Shown here piece after piece: positions 35,391 to 46,208 of a DNA stretch of 64,000 nt (position 1 is its first letter; every line of letters starts with the position of its first letter). The stretch comes from Caprella mutica (Eukaryota > Arthropoda > Malacostraca > Amphipoda > Caprellidae): positions 186,001 through 250,000 of the forward strand of contig CANNZV010000331.1 in assembly GCA_947561585.1 (NCBI GenBank), read 5' to 3'. The position numbers were made by a program, and so were the translations under genes. The notes under the pieces were generated by a model. It ran no database searches, was not told the origin of the DNA, and saw nothing but the letters and a program-made list of their open reading frames with translations.

Positions 35391-36401
35391 GGTGCGTAGA
35401 AACACCGGAACGGAACAGAACTTACCGAAACGGACCGAAATGGAGGAAAATATTTATGTTAGAGTAGTGTCTGCATCATTTGAAGTGCTCTGGGAGGTTA
35501 TACATTGCCAAAGAACACTTGCATGAACACCGGAACGCACTAAAATGGACAGGAACGGACCAAAACGGACAAGAACCGACCAAAACGGAGTCAAACATGG
35601 ATGTTAGAGTACTGTTTGCATCATTTTAAATGCTCATGGAGGTTATATATTCCAAAAGTATACTTCCATTAACATATGAAGATGTTAATCAAGAAAAACG
35701 TACTTATTACAACCAGTGTTATTTCAGATAATCATATAAAAAATTCCGGGGTTTTAGAAACAACTTGCTGATAGTCTTTCCCATTGCATGATAGTGATGA
35801 TACGTAAACTGGTTGTGACTGTATTATTTTCTGTCTATTCCTATTCGTTAATTCTTATCTGTCTATTCTTATACGTCAATTCTTATCAATCTATTCATAT
35901 ACAAAAATTCTTATCTATCTATTCTTATCAGTCTATTCCTATCTGTTCATTCTTATCTATTTATTCATATCCGTTAATTCTTTTCTGTCTATTCTTATAC
36001 GATAAATTGTTATCTGTCAATTCTTATACGTTAATTCTTATCTGTCTATTCCTATCCGTTAATTCTAATCTGTCTATTCTTATCCATTAATTCTTATCTG
36101 TCTATTCCTATACGTTAATTATTATCTTTCTATTCCTATCCATTAATTAGTATCTGTTTATTCCTATCCATTAATTATTATCTGTCTATTCCTATCCGTT
36201 AATTATTATCTGTCTATTCCTATCTGTTAATTATTATCTATCTCATCTGTTAATTCTTATCTGCGCTACATATGTTAATGCAAGTATACTTTTGGAATAT
36301 ATAACCTCCATGAGCATTTAGATTGATGCAAACAGTACTCTAACATACATATTTGCCTCCGTTTCGGTCCGTTTTGGTCCGTTCCGGTGTTTCTACGCAC
36401 C
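35391..36401. mobile_element. Foldback-like element A (about 1.0 kb)
   Basis: The ends are inverted copies starting GGTGCGTAGAAACACCGGAA. After that, both arms contain short direct subrepeats of the form (A)CGGACCAAAACGG, then a shared block reading roughly ATGTTAGAGTACTGTTTGCA and CTCATGGAGGTTATATATTC. The left arm holds this unit twice in tandem (35391-35517 and 35528-35690), the right arm once (36265-36401), so the arms are asymmetric. The core between them is almost entirely a 14-bp minisatellite. This matches the definition of foldback elements: long, subrepeat-rich inverted termini and a non-coding centre. No transposase is present. The bases beside the ends (TTTACC and CATCC) give no convincing target duplication. 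Confidence 0.85.
35838..36243 (+). repeat. 14-bp minisatellite in the core of foldback A
   Basis: About 29 tandem 14-bp units alternating between TTCTTATCTGTCTA-like and TTCCTATCCGTTAA-like forms, so a 28-bp dimer is the practical period. Variants (ATACG, ATCAA, TTTAT) are scattered. The 100-codon Ser/Tyr/Leu/Ile frame at 35788-36090 is an artefact of this array. Confidence 0.93.
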
Positions 36402-37552
36402 CATCCAATGTTAAGTAAAATCTTTATAAGATAATACTTAAGTTTTAATGACAATCGGCACTGTCAATTAAAAATAAAGTATCATCTAATGAAGATACAC
36501 AAAAACCTTGGGTTGATTGGTAGGTTAGAAATGAAATGATGCAAAGGGAGAACTTTTATAAATTGTAAAAGTGTGGTAGAATTTACAGACAGATTTTTTA
36601 ATAGCAACTTAATTTAATATTCAGCGAGATAGATTAGATAATTTTATAAAATGAAAAAAAAACTTTGCAATGCTATTTAAGGAGAATATGGTCAGATATA
36701 GATATAAAAAACGCAGTATAACTCAATAGTGGTGATAGCAGTAGACGTAGGAATTTATTATTACTGATAATACAATTAATAGAGTTTCTTATTTGTGGTT
36801 ATCTGGAATCTTTTTTTTTTCTGTAATATTCTTTTAATATTGTTACTTACATAATACCATTGCAAAATGAAAAAAAGAGTTTTGTTGATTTGTTGAAAAC
36901 CCTTGTGTTTGTATAGGATGCCTACAGTTAATGTTCCTGTTTTCTTATCTCTGTGAACTCTAACGTTGTAATGATAATTGATAATACATAGATGACTGGC
37001 CAGCTCTGTATTATAATTTGACAGTCTCTAATAAGTCTTTTGAAAATAACTATGCAAAATAAAACCTGCAAGTTGAAGAGTTCACAGCAACTTTCGAATC
37101 TTATCCTCTCACTGACCCATTAGACGGTAAATCCTATGAAACTCTACGGAAAGAGAGCATAAGTTTTGAAGTGTTGAACAGGAAGAGCGTTTGTGCTTAA
37201 CTTAGTTATAGGTGGGGGTACCATAGAAGTCAATATTCTACTTTGATATTAGTGTGGCATAGAGACCGATATTTACTCTGATATTATTCGAGAAAATATA
37301 TTATTTTTCGAATAATGAACTTTTATTGCTATAAAAACATAAAAGTATAATTCGATATTTTCTTCCTAAACATTTAATCAGTTCAATAATTTTAATATAA
37401 ATAGTTATATTCATATCATGAGTACATATACATCTAATCTGTCACAATATTTCATATCAATTTTAATTTTCAGATAAAGTTTAAAATATCGTTTTTCAAG
37501 CAACTAATTCACTTAAAATGAAATAAAAAATTTTACCATGTGAAAGCTTAAT
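36402..37552. other. AT-rich spacer, no gene seen
   Basis: No exon, RNA gene or clear element could be supported. A slightly GC-richer patch near 37080-37240 has no lasting frame. Confidence 0.4.
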
Positions 37553-37625
37553 AATTTTCACTCTTTTGGTAAATAGACTTAATTATTGTCAGCCATTTGG
37601 TACTGTGTACTGTACTGAATTATCA
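37553..37625 (+). repeat. Short interspersed repeat (pair with 4905-4990)
   Basis: Shares TTTTCACTCTTTTGGT, AATAGACTT, AATTAT, GCCA and TTTGGTAC blocks in the same order with 4905-4990. It ends just before the TTAA-flanked element. No target duplication was recognised. Confidence 0.5.
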
Positions 37626-37663
37626 TATCTACTGTTTTGAATTTTCACTTTCAAATTGGTTAA

Positions 37664-38485
37664 GGGGATGGTTCACGCTTTTTTGACATTTTTTCCAAAA
37701 ATTATTTTCTTCTTTAGTTACCCCCCAAACTAGTCCATAGAAAATTTGTGGAAATTTCCATAGCGATCGGATGACTCTAAGTGCGTATATTATGATGTAA
37801 TGTATAGGGAGGGCGGGTGCTGAGGTGAGAGTTTGTTTTGATGTTTGTTTGTTCTTCTGTACCTCTGTGTACCTATAAGCCTCCCATTTTTGGTTGATGG
37901 CTTCGTCGCTGCCAGGGTGGACCTTTGGTCCCCCCGAAGCGACCTGACAAGTCCCCTGGCCGGGACGAAAAGCATAATTTTTTGTGTTTAAAAAAAATGA
38001 ATTTTTTTCTTTTTCAATTATCTCCGTAACTTTTTTTACTCAAATTTTCTCGTTCAAAATATCGCCCAGGGTTAGGGGCTTGTCCTACAGAAAAATGTAT
38101 GAGAGATAATCTGTTCAGAGCGAAATTCCTAAGGTCGTCTGAAAGCCTTTTTTTTTGAATTTCGTTCTCTAACTTTTTTTATTTCGAAGAGAAAAAAAAT
38201 TAAAAAGTGAATAAAAATGAATTAAATTAAAGTGAATAAAAATTAAATAAAAAAATTTTGAGATCGAAATTAAAAAAGAGGCTTCTAAACGACTTTGGGA
38301 ATTTCGTTTTGAACAGATTAGCTTCCATAAATTTTTCTGTAGGACCAACTCCCAATCCTGGGCGCTTTTTTTTGGTTTGTTTTTAGAGCAGCTTCAAAGA
38401 TTTGGATCATTCTACACCTTATGTCAAATCTCAGCTCAATCGGACAAGTATTATTGGTAGCTAGCAAAAAGCGTGAAAAATCCCC
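37664..38485. mobile_element. TTAA-flanked non-autonomous DNA element, copy 1 (822 bp)
   Basis: Termini are GGGGATGGTTCACGCTTTTT and its near-perfect inverse (GGGGATTTTTCACGCTTTTT on the other strand), directly flanked by TTAA on both sides (37660-37663 and 38486-38489). TTAA duplication is typical of piggyBac-superfamily and some other elements; piggyBac termini usually read CCC inward from TTAA, whereas these read GGGG, so the superfamily is open. Inside is a second inverted repeat: about 38061-38150 pairs with 38275-38370 around a short AT-rich loop. A GC-rich block at 37855-37970 matches copy 2 (peptide ATKPSTKNGRL in the corresponding frame) but codes for no known protein. Confidence 0.82.
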
Positions 38486-38489
38486 TTAA

Positions 38490-40860
38490 AAAGCTTCTAT
38501 CTAATGTCCCACAACTTAAATTAAGATCAGGTATTGATATTCTAGCACCTGAAGCTCACCTCTCAATATCATACCTGCAGTGATTGATAGTAAGGGCTTT
38601 GGAATCTAAATCTCGGAATAACGACACCCATTACCACCGTTCGAATTGCACTAAGTCACGCTATTAAGAGACCATTGACTGAATCCAGGACTTGAAATAT
38701 TTCTCTACGCTTTGAATTGAAGTCAATAATTCCATTAGTAAAATATACTAATATTTGCTGAGGTAGTTCTACTGAAATACCATTACTATTTTGAATGTTA
38801 TATTGTATTCCAAGATCAGCATTAAATTCTATTCTAAATTAATACTATAACAACTATCACTTAAGAATTGTTGACAATTCTAAATTTTATATACCAGGAT
38901 CGTGAATGCTTTCTAACAATTTTTGATAAAAGAACGAAAGAAAACTTCTTGCCACTCTTCTACCAATTATTATCAGAGAGATATGTAAGTGATTCTATTA
39001 TCTAGGATGAAGAATAATTCACCCCCAAAAAAAATTATAATAGATAAATAATGATGTACCTATAAACGATACTAGAAATACGTCATTTTTTTGTCACAAT
39101 AAATATATGAAAAGTATTTCTGCATTTTATTAATCTTGTTGCGAGTACTTATACTTAATGTTAATGTTACTCTGAGGAGAAAATAAAAGAGATGAGTGTT
39201 GTGTTTCATAACTCTGATTTAGTCACTCAAAATATGATTTGGAAAATTGTGGGAGCAGTAAACTAAGAGAGTGTTCCATTTCAATCTAATATTGACCATG
39301 ATATTATTTGTATGGAACGCAATTAATCGGAAACTATACACAGAACAAATAATTGGATTCTAAGAGAATCTACTGCCCGGGAATTATCTGACCGGTAATC
39401 TATTTATATGGGAATCAATTGATCGGGATCCAACAATCGACTTGTACCAAGTAATTTAATTTAAGTTTAAAATAGACCCAGCTGATTCGAAGGCTTATGT
39501 ATGCCATCGAATTATTGGTGCCAATTTTATATTAAGAATTCGTCAGTTCATATATTTTAGTACAATGCATATTCCATCTTTAACTCCTCTATTATTTTTC
39601 TCCGTTCTTTTTTTCTCCTTAGATATACATATATTATAACAATCATTCTTGAGTTCAGTGAAGCTGAGTACTTTTGAATTCTCACAATGGCCTAATATAT
39701 TTCTAGCCATTGTCATATCCTAATCCTAGTTCTACTCTCCTCTTCCCCCTTAACCAGCCTCTTCAAAATCATCCAACTTTAGAGTATCTTACGAGATATA
39801 ATCAGTCTTTCAGATCATTTTGAATATGTCCTGTGAAACATTTTACAGTTATTAATTAAGAGTGATCAGTGCTACATAATAACATAACCTGTTTGTTTCG
39901 GATTTGATCTTTCGTATAAACAATATTTTTTGAAAATTCATATCGATGAAAAACATAGTTGGTCGAAATTTTATATTATCTTATTTAAAAAAAATATTTT
40001 TCGATTGGAAACAAGAAAAATAAATGCTTTGTAGAAGAGAAAATATGTATAGTTGGTATTATTTTATCGTATTCATTGTAAATGTTCTATATTTTAAAAT
40101 ATAAGGTTCTATTTATAAATCATACTAACTCCTCTGCATTATACTCTATATAAATTTTCATATATAAAAACCTTTTTATGAGAAGTTGTTACACTCTAGA
40201 AATTTAGGTGTTAGTATTATTAGTGTACTCCAAGAAAATTCTGTGTAATATATAATCTACAAGACATTTTATCTCTTTAAATTGACCTAAACAGAAACAA
40301 TATCAATTCACCCCACAATATGATATCATATAATTTCAGACGGAAGTTAACTCTTTTTTACCTGTGTAACTTGTTGTCGGAAGATTTAAAGGATTTGGAT
40401 TTTCTTTGACGTCTTTTTTTCTCACGCGACTTATTTATTTTTGGGTTGAAAATACGAGTGAGGGACAAATAAACGCTACTCTCTTTGCTTCCTATTTACT
40501 TTTAGAAGCTTTGTCCTCACTCGGGCAAAAGGTTTGGTATTTGAACACTTAGATTGGATTATTTCCTTCATACTTCGGTGATATTTAATTAATTCTCATT
40601 TATTAGATACCAAAAATATCTAATTAATAATTGTTATATGCGGAAAATGACGTGAGGGAATCATTATTCCTATGATTTTTTGTATTTACTTTTTATCAAA
40701 TTACAAATGCAATAAAAACGTATATTTGTCACTATGATTTGATAGAATTAATAAATATTTTAAAATTTAAATTTAAATATCGGCAATTTGAATATATGTA
40801 TATTAAATACTATGTAAATTAATCATGACTGAATTAATTTGACTATCTTTTCTGTATCAA
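38490..40860. other. AT-rich spacer with one foldback relic
   Basis: No exon supported. The only recognisable feature is the relic at 39374-39431. Frames elsewhere are short. Confidence 0.4.
39374..39431. repeat. Relic of the GGGATCAATTGACCGG repeat (foldback C family)
   Basis: The string CCGGGAATTATCTGACCGG, then GGGAATCAATTGATCGGGAT, has the same two subunits as the arms at 42847-42915 and 43362-43400. It stands alone here, without a partner arm. Confidence 0.55.
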
Positions 40861-41127
40861 ATGCCTGTTAATAAAATACCCAGAACGAAAAACACGATGG
40901 GCCAACGAAGAATCAGAGCGTACCCCATCTGGGTAACCCAAACTTTCTATCCGTGTACAGCGGCTGTTCAGCCCCGAGATGTTGACAACACGAGCAGCAG
41001 AGCAACAAATCCCACCTCACCATTTTACCTTACTACTCTACTACTCATTAGTTTAGTCTCAGCTTCAACTGTCTTGACGAACATCAAAAACTTAAAACAT
41101 TTCAAAAAAAGTTTTCTCAATCGTTAG
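40861..41127 (+). CDS. GC-richer open island, possible exon, unknown protein
   Basis: About 200 bp near 45-50% GC stands out sharply from the AT-rich flanks. The plus strand is open for 88 codons from ATG at 40861. It has mixed composition and a hydrophobic stretch (FYLTTLLLISLVSASTVL, about residues 60-77) followed by a basic tail, so a membrane-anchored C-terminus is possible. Other readings compete. On the minus strand, 40926-40990 gives MGYALILRWPIVFFVLGILL, a hydrophobic segment reminiscent of the first membrane helix of Patched/Dispatched-type proteins. A shorter plus frame ends at a GTAACC donor-like site (40933). No reading is decisive. It could be a real exon, a relic or a GC-rich repeat. 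Confidence 0.3.
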   Translation: MPVNKIPRTKNTMGQRRIRAYPIWVTQTFYPCTAAVQPRDVDNTSSRATNPTSPFYLTTLLLISLVSASTVLTNIKNLKHFKKSFLNR

Positions 41128-41200
41128 TATTTAAAATGATTTGCTTCGATTGTATTATAAAATTTTATTATCATAATAATAAAAATTTATTAAGTAGTAT

Positions 41201-41310
41201 TTATGCATCTAATTTTTTTAATATATGCATCTAATTTAATAAATAAACTCATCTAATTTAATAAATATGTGCATCTAATTCAATTAAATATGCAGCTAAT
41301 TTTATAAATA
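41201..41310 (+). repeat. Short AT-rich tandem repeat (about 24 bp)
   Basis: Five degenerate copies of a unit near GCATCTAATTTAATAAATAT. They abut the 5' end of the TGACCT-rich repeat. Confidence 0.85.
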
Positions 41311-41311
41311 T

Positions 41312-41742
41312 ACTAGATTATGTGCACTCGGTAGAGTGCATACCTTCGCCACCTCTTTGACCTGTTCTCTCTCAAAATTTAATTAATTCCCAAAATTCTA
41401 CCATATGGTTCCTGGACATTGAACAATTGTACCATCAAATTTCAGACAATTATTTGGTTGAATACTTTTTGAGTTACAAATGGCCTTGACCTTGATCTTT
41501 GACCTATGACCCAATTGAGACTAATCGTCTCACCAAGTTTCATGCAATATGGTTCAATATTTTTTGACCTTGACCTTGGCCTTGACCATGACCTTGACCT
41601 TTGGCCGGGACACTCCCAAAATTCTACCAACAGGTCACTGGACATGAACTAATCACTTCACCAAATTTCATGCAATTTGGTTAAACACTCTTTCAGGTAA
41701 GCGAATAACGAGATGATAAATAAATGTATTAATAAATAAAAA
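41312..41742 (+). mobile_element. Interspersed TGACCT-rich repeat (copy 2, fullest)
   Basis: The start (ACTAGATTATGTGCACTCGG, then TAGAGTGCATACCTTC) is shared with 57714-57760. The body is shared with 3600-3895 and contains two tandem units of about 165-170 bp, each ending in a cluster of TGACCTTGACC. The 3' end is GCGAATAACGAGATGATAAA followed by (AAAT)n. An A-rich simple tail at one end suggests a SINE or LINE-derived non-autonomous element. No RNA polymerase III box could be identified with confidence. Cluster positions are 41481-41504 and 41565-41605. The 67-codon minus-strand frame here is made by the repeat. Confidence 0.8.
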
Positions 41743-41745
41743 ACG

Positions 41746-42492
41746 AGAGCTAAAATATTACCTACCCGCATTTAGCGAATGTAATAATGTTATCAAGGTT
41801 TGTAGATATTTTCTGAATATGAATGTCCTGAAAATATTATAAGGATCATGTGTTGAATTTACGAGGATAATTTGGATGAATAATCACCTCTTTTGGGAGA
41901 GGAAAATTACCGTCTCAATTGGTGACATTCGTATCCATTATACGGAGATGAAATTATTAGATTTTCTGTTTTCTCTCACTAATGGATGATTGAGATGAAG
42001 AAAATTGTTTACATTACCAATCCGAAACACTTGAATTTCCCCATAAGAATAATTTACTGATTAAATCCAGAGCACATCGTTAATATTTTTTTGTCCTCTT
42101 GAATTCTTAGATGAGATTTAATGATTCTCGGAAAAGGAAAACTTTTTCTATAATGATGCCATAGATAATCCGACCGTCTTTGATTAGTCAAAGTTATTAG
42201 TCATTCTATAGTAAAAGATGGATATTTGGATAGTATTTAGAGTGACGAATGAAATACATCATTAGTATGTCACTATGAATGTAAGCTTTGCAGATTGAAC
42301 GGGTTAGTTCGCAGGTGTTAATTAATAAATGTTTAAGTTAAAATAAACTTCATTCGTTCCAATGTTTATATCAGTCAGAATTAATTCTTTTCATTTTAGT
42401 ACATTTAGTATATATATTGAAAAATGTTCATATTTGAATAAGATTTATAGAGTTCTAAGTAAATTAGAAAATGAAGCCTAATATTGTTATTA
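41746..42492. other. AT-rich spacer, no gene seen
   Basis: Nothing supportable in this unique stretch on either strand. Confidence 0.4.
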
Positions 42493-42832
42493 CAGTAGAG
42501 CTTCTCTAATGCGAATCATAACTAGTTCACTATATAGGATTACCTTCACTATAGAGGATAAGAAAATTGTAAAGAAAACTGACATATTCAATTATTCATG
42601 ACAGAATGCACAAAATATTCTCATTCTTTTTTAAAATAAATTCATTTATAATATGCTCCACTTCTTAGGACTCAAAAAATCGGGATAATTAATTCACTTC
42701 ACTTTAGATACATTGAAAAGTCAAGATAATTTGTGTGAAAATATGTTCTCTTCTTAGGTTAATACGTTTTACAGGGTTCTACTAATCAGTTTTATTAACT
42801 AAATAAGAGTTCATAATAGTGGAGTTTTACTG
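42493..42832. mobile_element. Pogo/Tigger-like MITE (340 bp)
   Basis: Termini are CAGTAGAGCTTCTCTAATGC at the left and the inverse CAGTAAAACTCCACTATTAT at the right, each directly bordered by TA (42491-42492 and 42833-42834). The CAGT start, a following AC/AGCTYC motif and TA duplication are the signature of pogo/Tigger elements of the Tc1/mariner superfamily. Sub-terminal inverted blocks (CACTATATAGG and TCACTATAGAGG) resemble the element at 4010. It has no transposase, so it would need a relative elsewhere to move. Confidence 0.75.
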
Positions 42833-42846
42833 TATCCAGAAAAAGG

Positions 42847-43400
42847 GTCTAGGTGATTTGATTCACGATCAAATGATCCTCGGTCATTCGATTCCCAGTT
42901 GTTTGATCCCTGGTCAAAAATAATTTTATGGTAAATGAATTAAGTATTTAAGTATACTATCTACCTCACCTGCATGATCAAAATGTTTGCATTAGTTACA
43001 GCGAAAACAGCTTAACTGTTAGTTAGATATATTCACTTAGCTTGCGAATGAACCCATCAATAGCTGATTAAAATTTTCTATCACCTGGAAGATTTTTCCT
43101 GACTATATAGTATTGTAGTTGTATATTATATGAAGATAAAAAATGATAAGTTCAGAAGTTAGAAAAAATTAATTCTAGCTGTTTGAATTGTTATTTTTTT
43201 ATTATATATAAAATTTATTATAAAAATAGTATATGTCAATTTTTTTTTTATTCAATATTTAAATAGTAGATGCTAATTTTTATATAAAAATGGACATCAT
43301 AGTAAATTAATATATGCTAAGAATATAAAAAAGCATAAAATATGACTGAGAATTAATATACAAGGGATCAATTGACCGGGAATCAAATGACCGGCATCTT
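42847..43400. mobile_element. Foldback-like element C (about 0.55 kb)
   Basis: The left arm (42847-42915) contains repeated GATCAAATGATCCTCGGTCA, TTCGATTCCCAG and TTGTTTGATCCCTGGTC subunits. The right arm (43362-43400) is the inverse (GGGATCAATTGACCGGGAAT then CAAATGACCGG). The core is plain AT-rich DNA. The arms are short and built from 14-17-bp subrepeats. The left arm starts only 12 bp after the pogo-like MITE. A single relic of the same subunit lies at 39374. Confidence 0.65.
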
Positions 43401-43889
43401 TTGAAAAATATCAGTAACTAGAATTTTTACTTTTTTTTCATAGCTTTCATAGATGGTTACAATTTTAATCACAAAGCACCCATAAATTATAAATGCAATT
43501 CATAAAAAACCTGCAGTTCAATTTCTCCTCTTTTAGATTTCAGAATAATAGTCCTACTAACTGTTTCCAGTCTATTTCGAATTCAGACATTTTGAAAAAC
43601 TGGGAAATCTTGAATAATTTCCCTCAGGGGATTTAACACAATATGTCACTGTCTCTGAGAGTCTTTTCGAGTGTTTTGGGAGCTGCGAAAATTTATTAGA
43701 TTGAAGATAAATTATGAAAAAAATGCAATTCATTTTATTGCCGATAGGAAGATGAACTAATGTAAATTACCTCGTGACGAATTATATGCAATTGAAAATG
43801 ATTGATTAGTTGTAACATAATAATTAAGTGAACAGTGTACAGTATATAAGTTCACTCTACTCTGTTTTCTGGTTATTGTGAATTCATTT

Positions 43890-44035
43890 ACGTAGCAGCT
43901 TTAACGCATCCATGAGCATTGTCACCGAGTGTTAGTAGGCGAATTTATCCATGGAACCACTTTTCTCTCTGATTGCTTTTTTGAATACCTTGTATTTTAT
44001 TTGCCTTTGATGCTAGTGATATGGCTTCTGGTTCA
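43890..44035 (+). repeat. Interspersed 135-bp repeat, copy 1
   Basis: Shares an ordered set of blocks with 49048-49192 and 55075-55190: GAGCATTGTCACC, GTxxTAGG, TATGGAACCACTTTTCTCTC, TGATTG, CTTGTATTTTATTTGCCTTT and GATATGGC...GGTTC. No ends or coding capacity are visible. Confidence 0.7.
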
Positions 44036-45618
44036 GAAACATTTTTTTAATCTCTTACTAAATTTATAAAAAAAATATCCAATGAATTATGCAATAAACA
44101 GCTTGATTTATATTAACTAAAAATTATTTACTATCTCAAATGTTTTCTATTTATTTATCTAATGAAGTATAGATTAAAAGAAGATGATAGTCACTGAAGT
44201 TCAGTGTCTTGCTACATTACTTCTAATTAATTCCCCGTAGAGACTCAATTGACGTGGAAATTATATCGAAATTAAATCTAGAAGAGGATGTCTCAGTGCT
44301 GATAAAATGATATTTCAATTAACTTATTAATTGAAGATAAGTAAAATGGTAATGTAATATGTATAATGTATCTTTGATTATGTTTATTAAATTAATATAA
44401 TTATTACAATAAATAATTGCAATTGAAAAATTTGCATATTTCAAATAACACTTCATTCAACATTTTCTCTTTTATTTACTTATTTTTTCATGTAATAAAC
44501 ATATTTATTATGTATGTTAACTATGTAAGCAACATCCTTACTTTTCCCTACTGTGGCATGCCAAGCTATGCATTGATGTTAACTTGAGGCAAACCCTTAA
44601 CCGCTTCATTATTTATGCTAAATGACCCAGAAAACGAAGCAAAAGATTTGGAACTCAGTTTTATGGAGCGAAATGTATAAAACGACTGAATTGGGTAGTT
44701 ACGGTGTATGTGACGAATATATATAATATATTTGATGAATATATATGATTTACATAATAAGTACATATGATATATATGATGATTTCTTTTTTGTATATAT
44801 ATATAACTGGATGATGCCTCTCAACTGGATAAAAGCTCTGAACTGCGAAAATATTTTTTGATGATTCAAACATCGGTGAATTCGTCAATAACAAGCTGGA
44901 ATGGAAAATTTATTATATTGATAATTATGTAAAGTTTCCTATTATAGGTAACGATTGAGTAATAATAACCGTTTTTGTTTTGCTAATCGATTTGCTATTT
45001 GATGAATATTTCTAATAATACATTTTATAATTTTAATTATTAATATTATATTGCTTATATTGAAGTCAAGTATTGTATTAAAAAAGAAAATGATTCCTGT
45101 ATCACATCTGGTAAATTATGTAAAGTTTTAAATTTTTATACTATAAATATAAATACAATCACTTCATTATAAAACAGATTAGTTATTAGTAATTATATAA
45201 AAAAGTGATGCTAATTGAAACATTCATTCAAAAGGTAAAATATGTAAATAATATTTCCGATTGTCAACATCAGAGAATAAAGAGAAAAAAAATTGTGATA
45301 TTGTTTACTTTACTTTAGACTCACAATTCTGTAATTTTTCCTAAATTAACATTGACTCGTTGAATATATATGGAAAGATCGATCTATTTGAATTGAATTA
45401 TATTGTGTTATTCAAAATCACTCAGTTTTAAGTATCTATTGTCCATAACAGCTTCGTTCTATCTTAAGTATGTTTAGATTTTTTTAAATTATCAGAGCGA
45501 GAAATACGTAATGATTTGATAAAAAATGAAGTTATAAATCTTAATTTGGTCCTATATTATTGAAATATAAATTTTATGTTTATGATTTGGATTTTTTGAT
45601 ATCTAGTAATCTCCTTAC
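44036..45618. other. AT-rich spacer, no gene seen
   Basis: Two overlapping minus-strand frames (44566-44894) include a slightly GC-richer part near 44570-44700 but no recognisable motif and no good splice context. A (TA)-rich run lies at 44710-44810. Nothing else found. Confidence 0.4.
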
Positions 45619-46008
45619 CCAATTGAAAATAGGATCAGGTTCGAGGCAAAGGTAAACCCGATCGGGTCCCTAACTTCGGCAGTCAGGGAGCAGTGAGAGC
45701 GCAACATAGGATCCAAACTGAAAGCTTTGAGGGCTCCACTCCGGATGCGCAGCCTGCAGCCATAACTGATATATTAGTAAAATAATATTACAGTTGTTGA
45801 TACGGACCACGCATCCGCAGTTACGCAGCACGTTAGGCAGATAGGTTCTGGGGCCCAAAGTAGTTTTGTGTGGTTAGGACTGAGTGGAATTAGCCCACAA
45901 AGTGGTCAGTTTAGCTTCCACGTTGCATTCTTACTGCTCCCTGAATGCCGAGTTGATTACTCTGATCAGCTTAACCGCTGCCTCGAACCTGCACCTATTT
46001 TCAGTTGG
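45619..46008. mobile_element. Hairpin MITE, GC-rich arms (390 bp)
   Basis: The left terminus CCAATTGAAAATAGGATCAG and its inverse at the right (CCAACTGAAAATAGGTGCAG on the other strand) start arms of about 140 bp. The arms share GTTCGAGGCA, the GGCAGTCAGGGAGCAGT / GGCATTCAGGGAGCAGT block, and GCGCAAC/ATGCAAC. Arms are clearly GC-richer than the flanks; the centre (45765-45850) is partly unique. It has no transposase. Target-site duplication is unclear. Frames of 62 and 94 codons over it are by-products. Confidence 0.78.
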
Positions 46009-46208
46009 ATAGGATGCCAAGTAATATCAACTGAAATAAATCATCAATCAACAACAAATGGATATATAGAAAGGTTTAATATGTTTTTCCTGCTATTATT
46101 ATTAAAGATAGTAAATTGGTTTCAAATTATAACAGGAAATCACTACAATTAGATTTTCAAGAAAGGCATCTTAACAATTGAAAACAAGTACAGTGGATTA
46201 GCAAACAT

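Noticed and set aside
35788..36090. 100-codon Ser/Tyr/Leu-rich plus-strand frame
   Set aside because: It lies in the 14-bp minisatellite in the core of foldback A and reflects the repeat composition.
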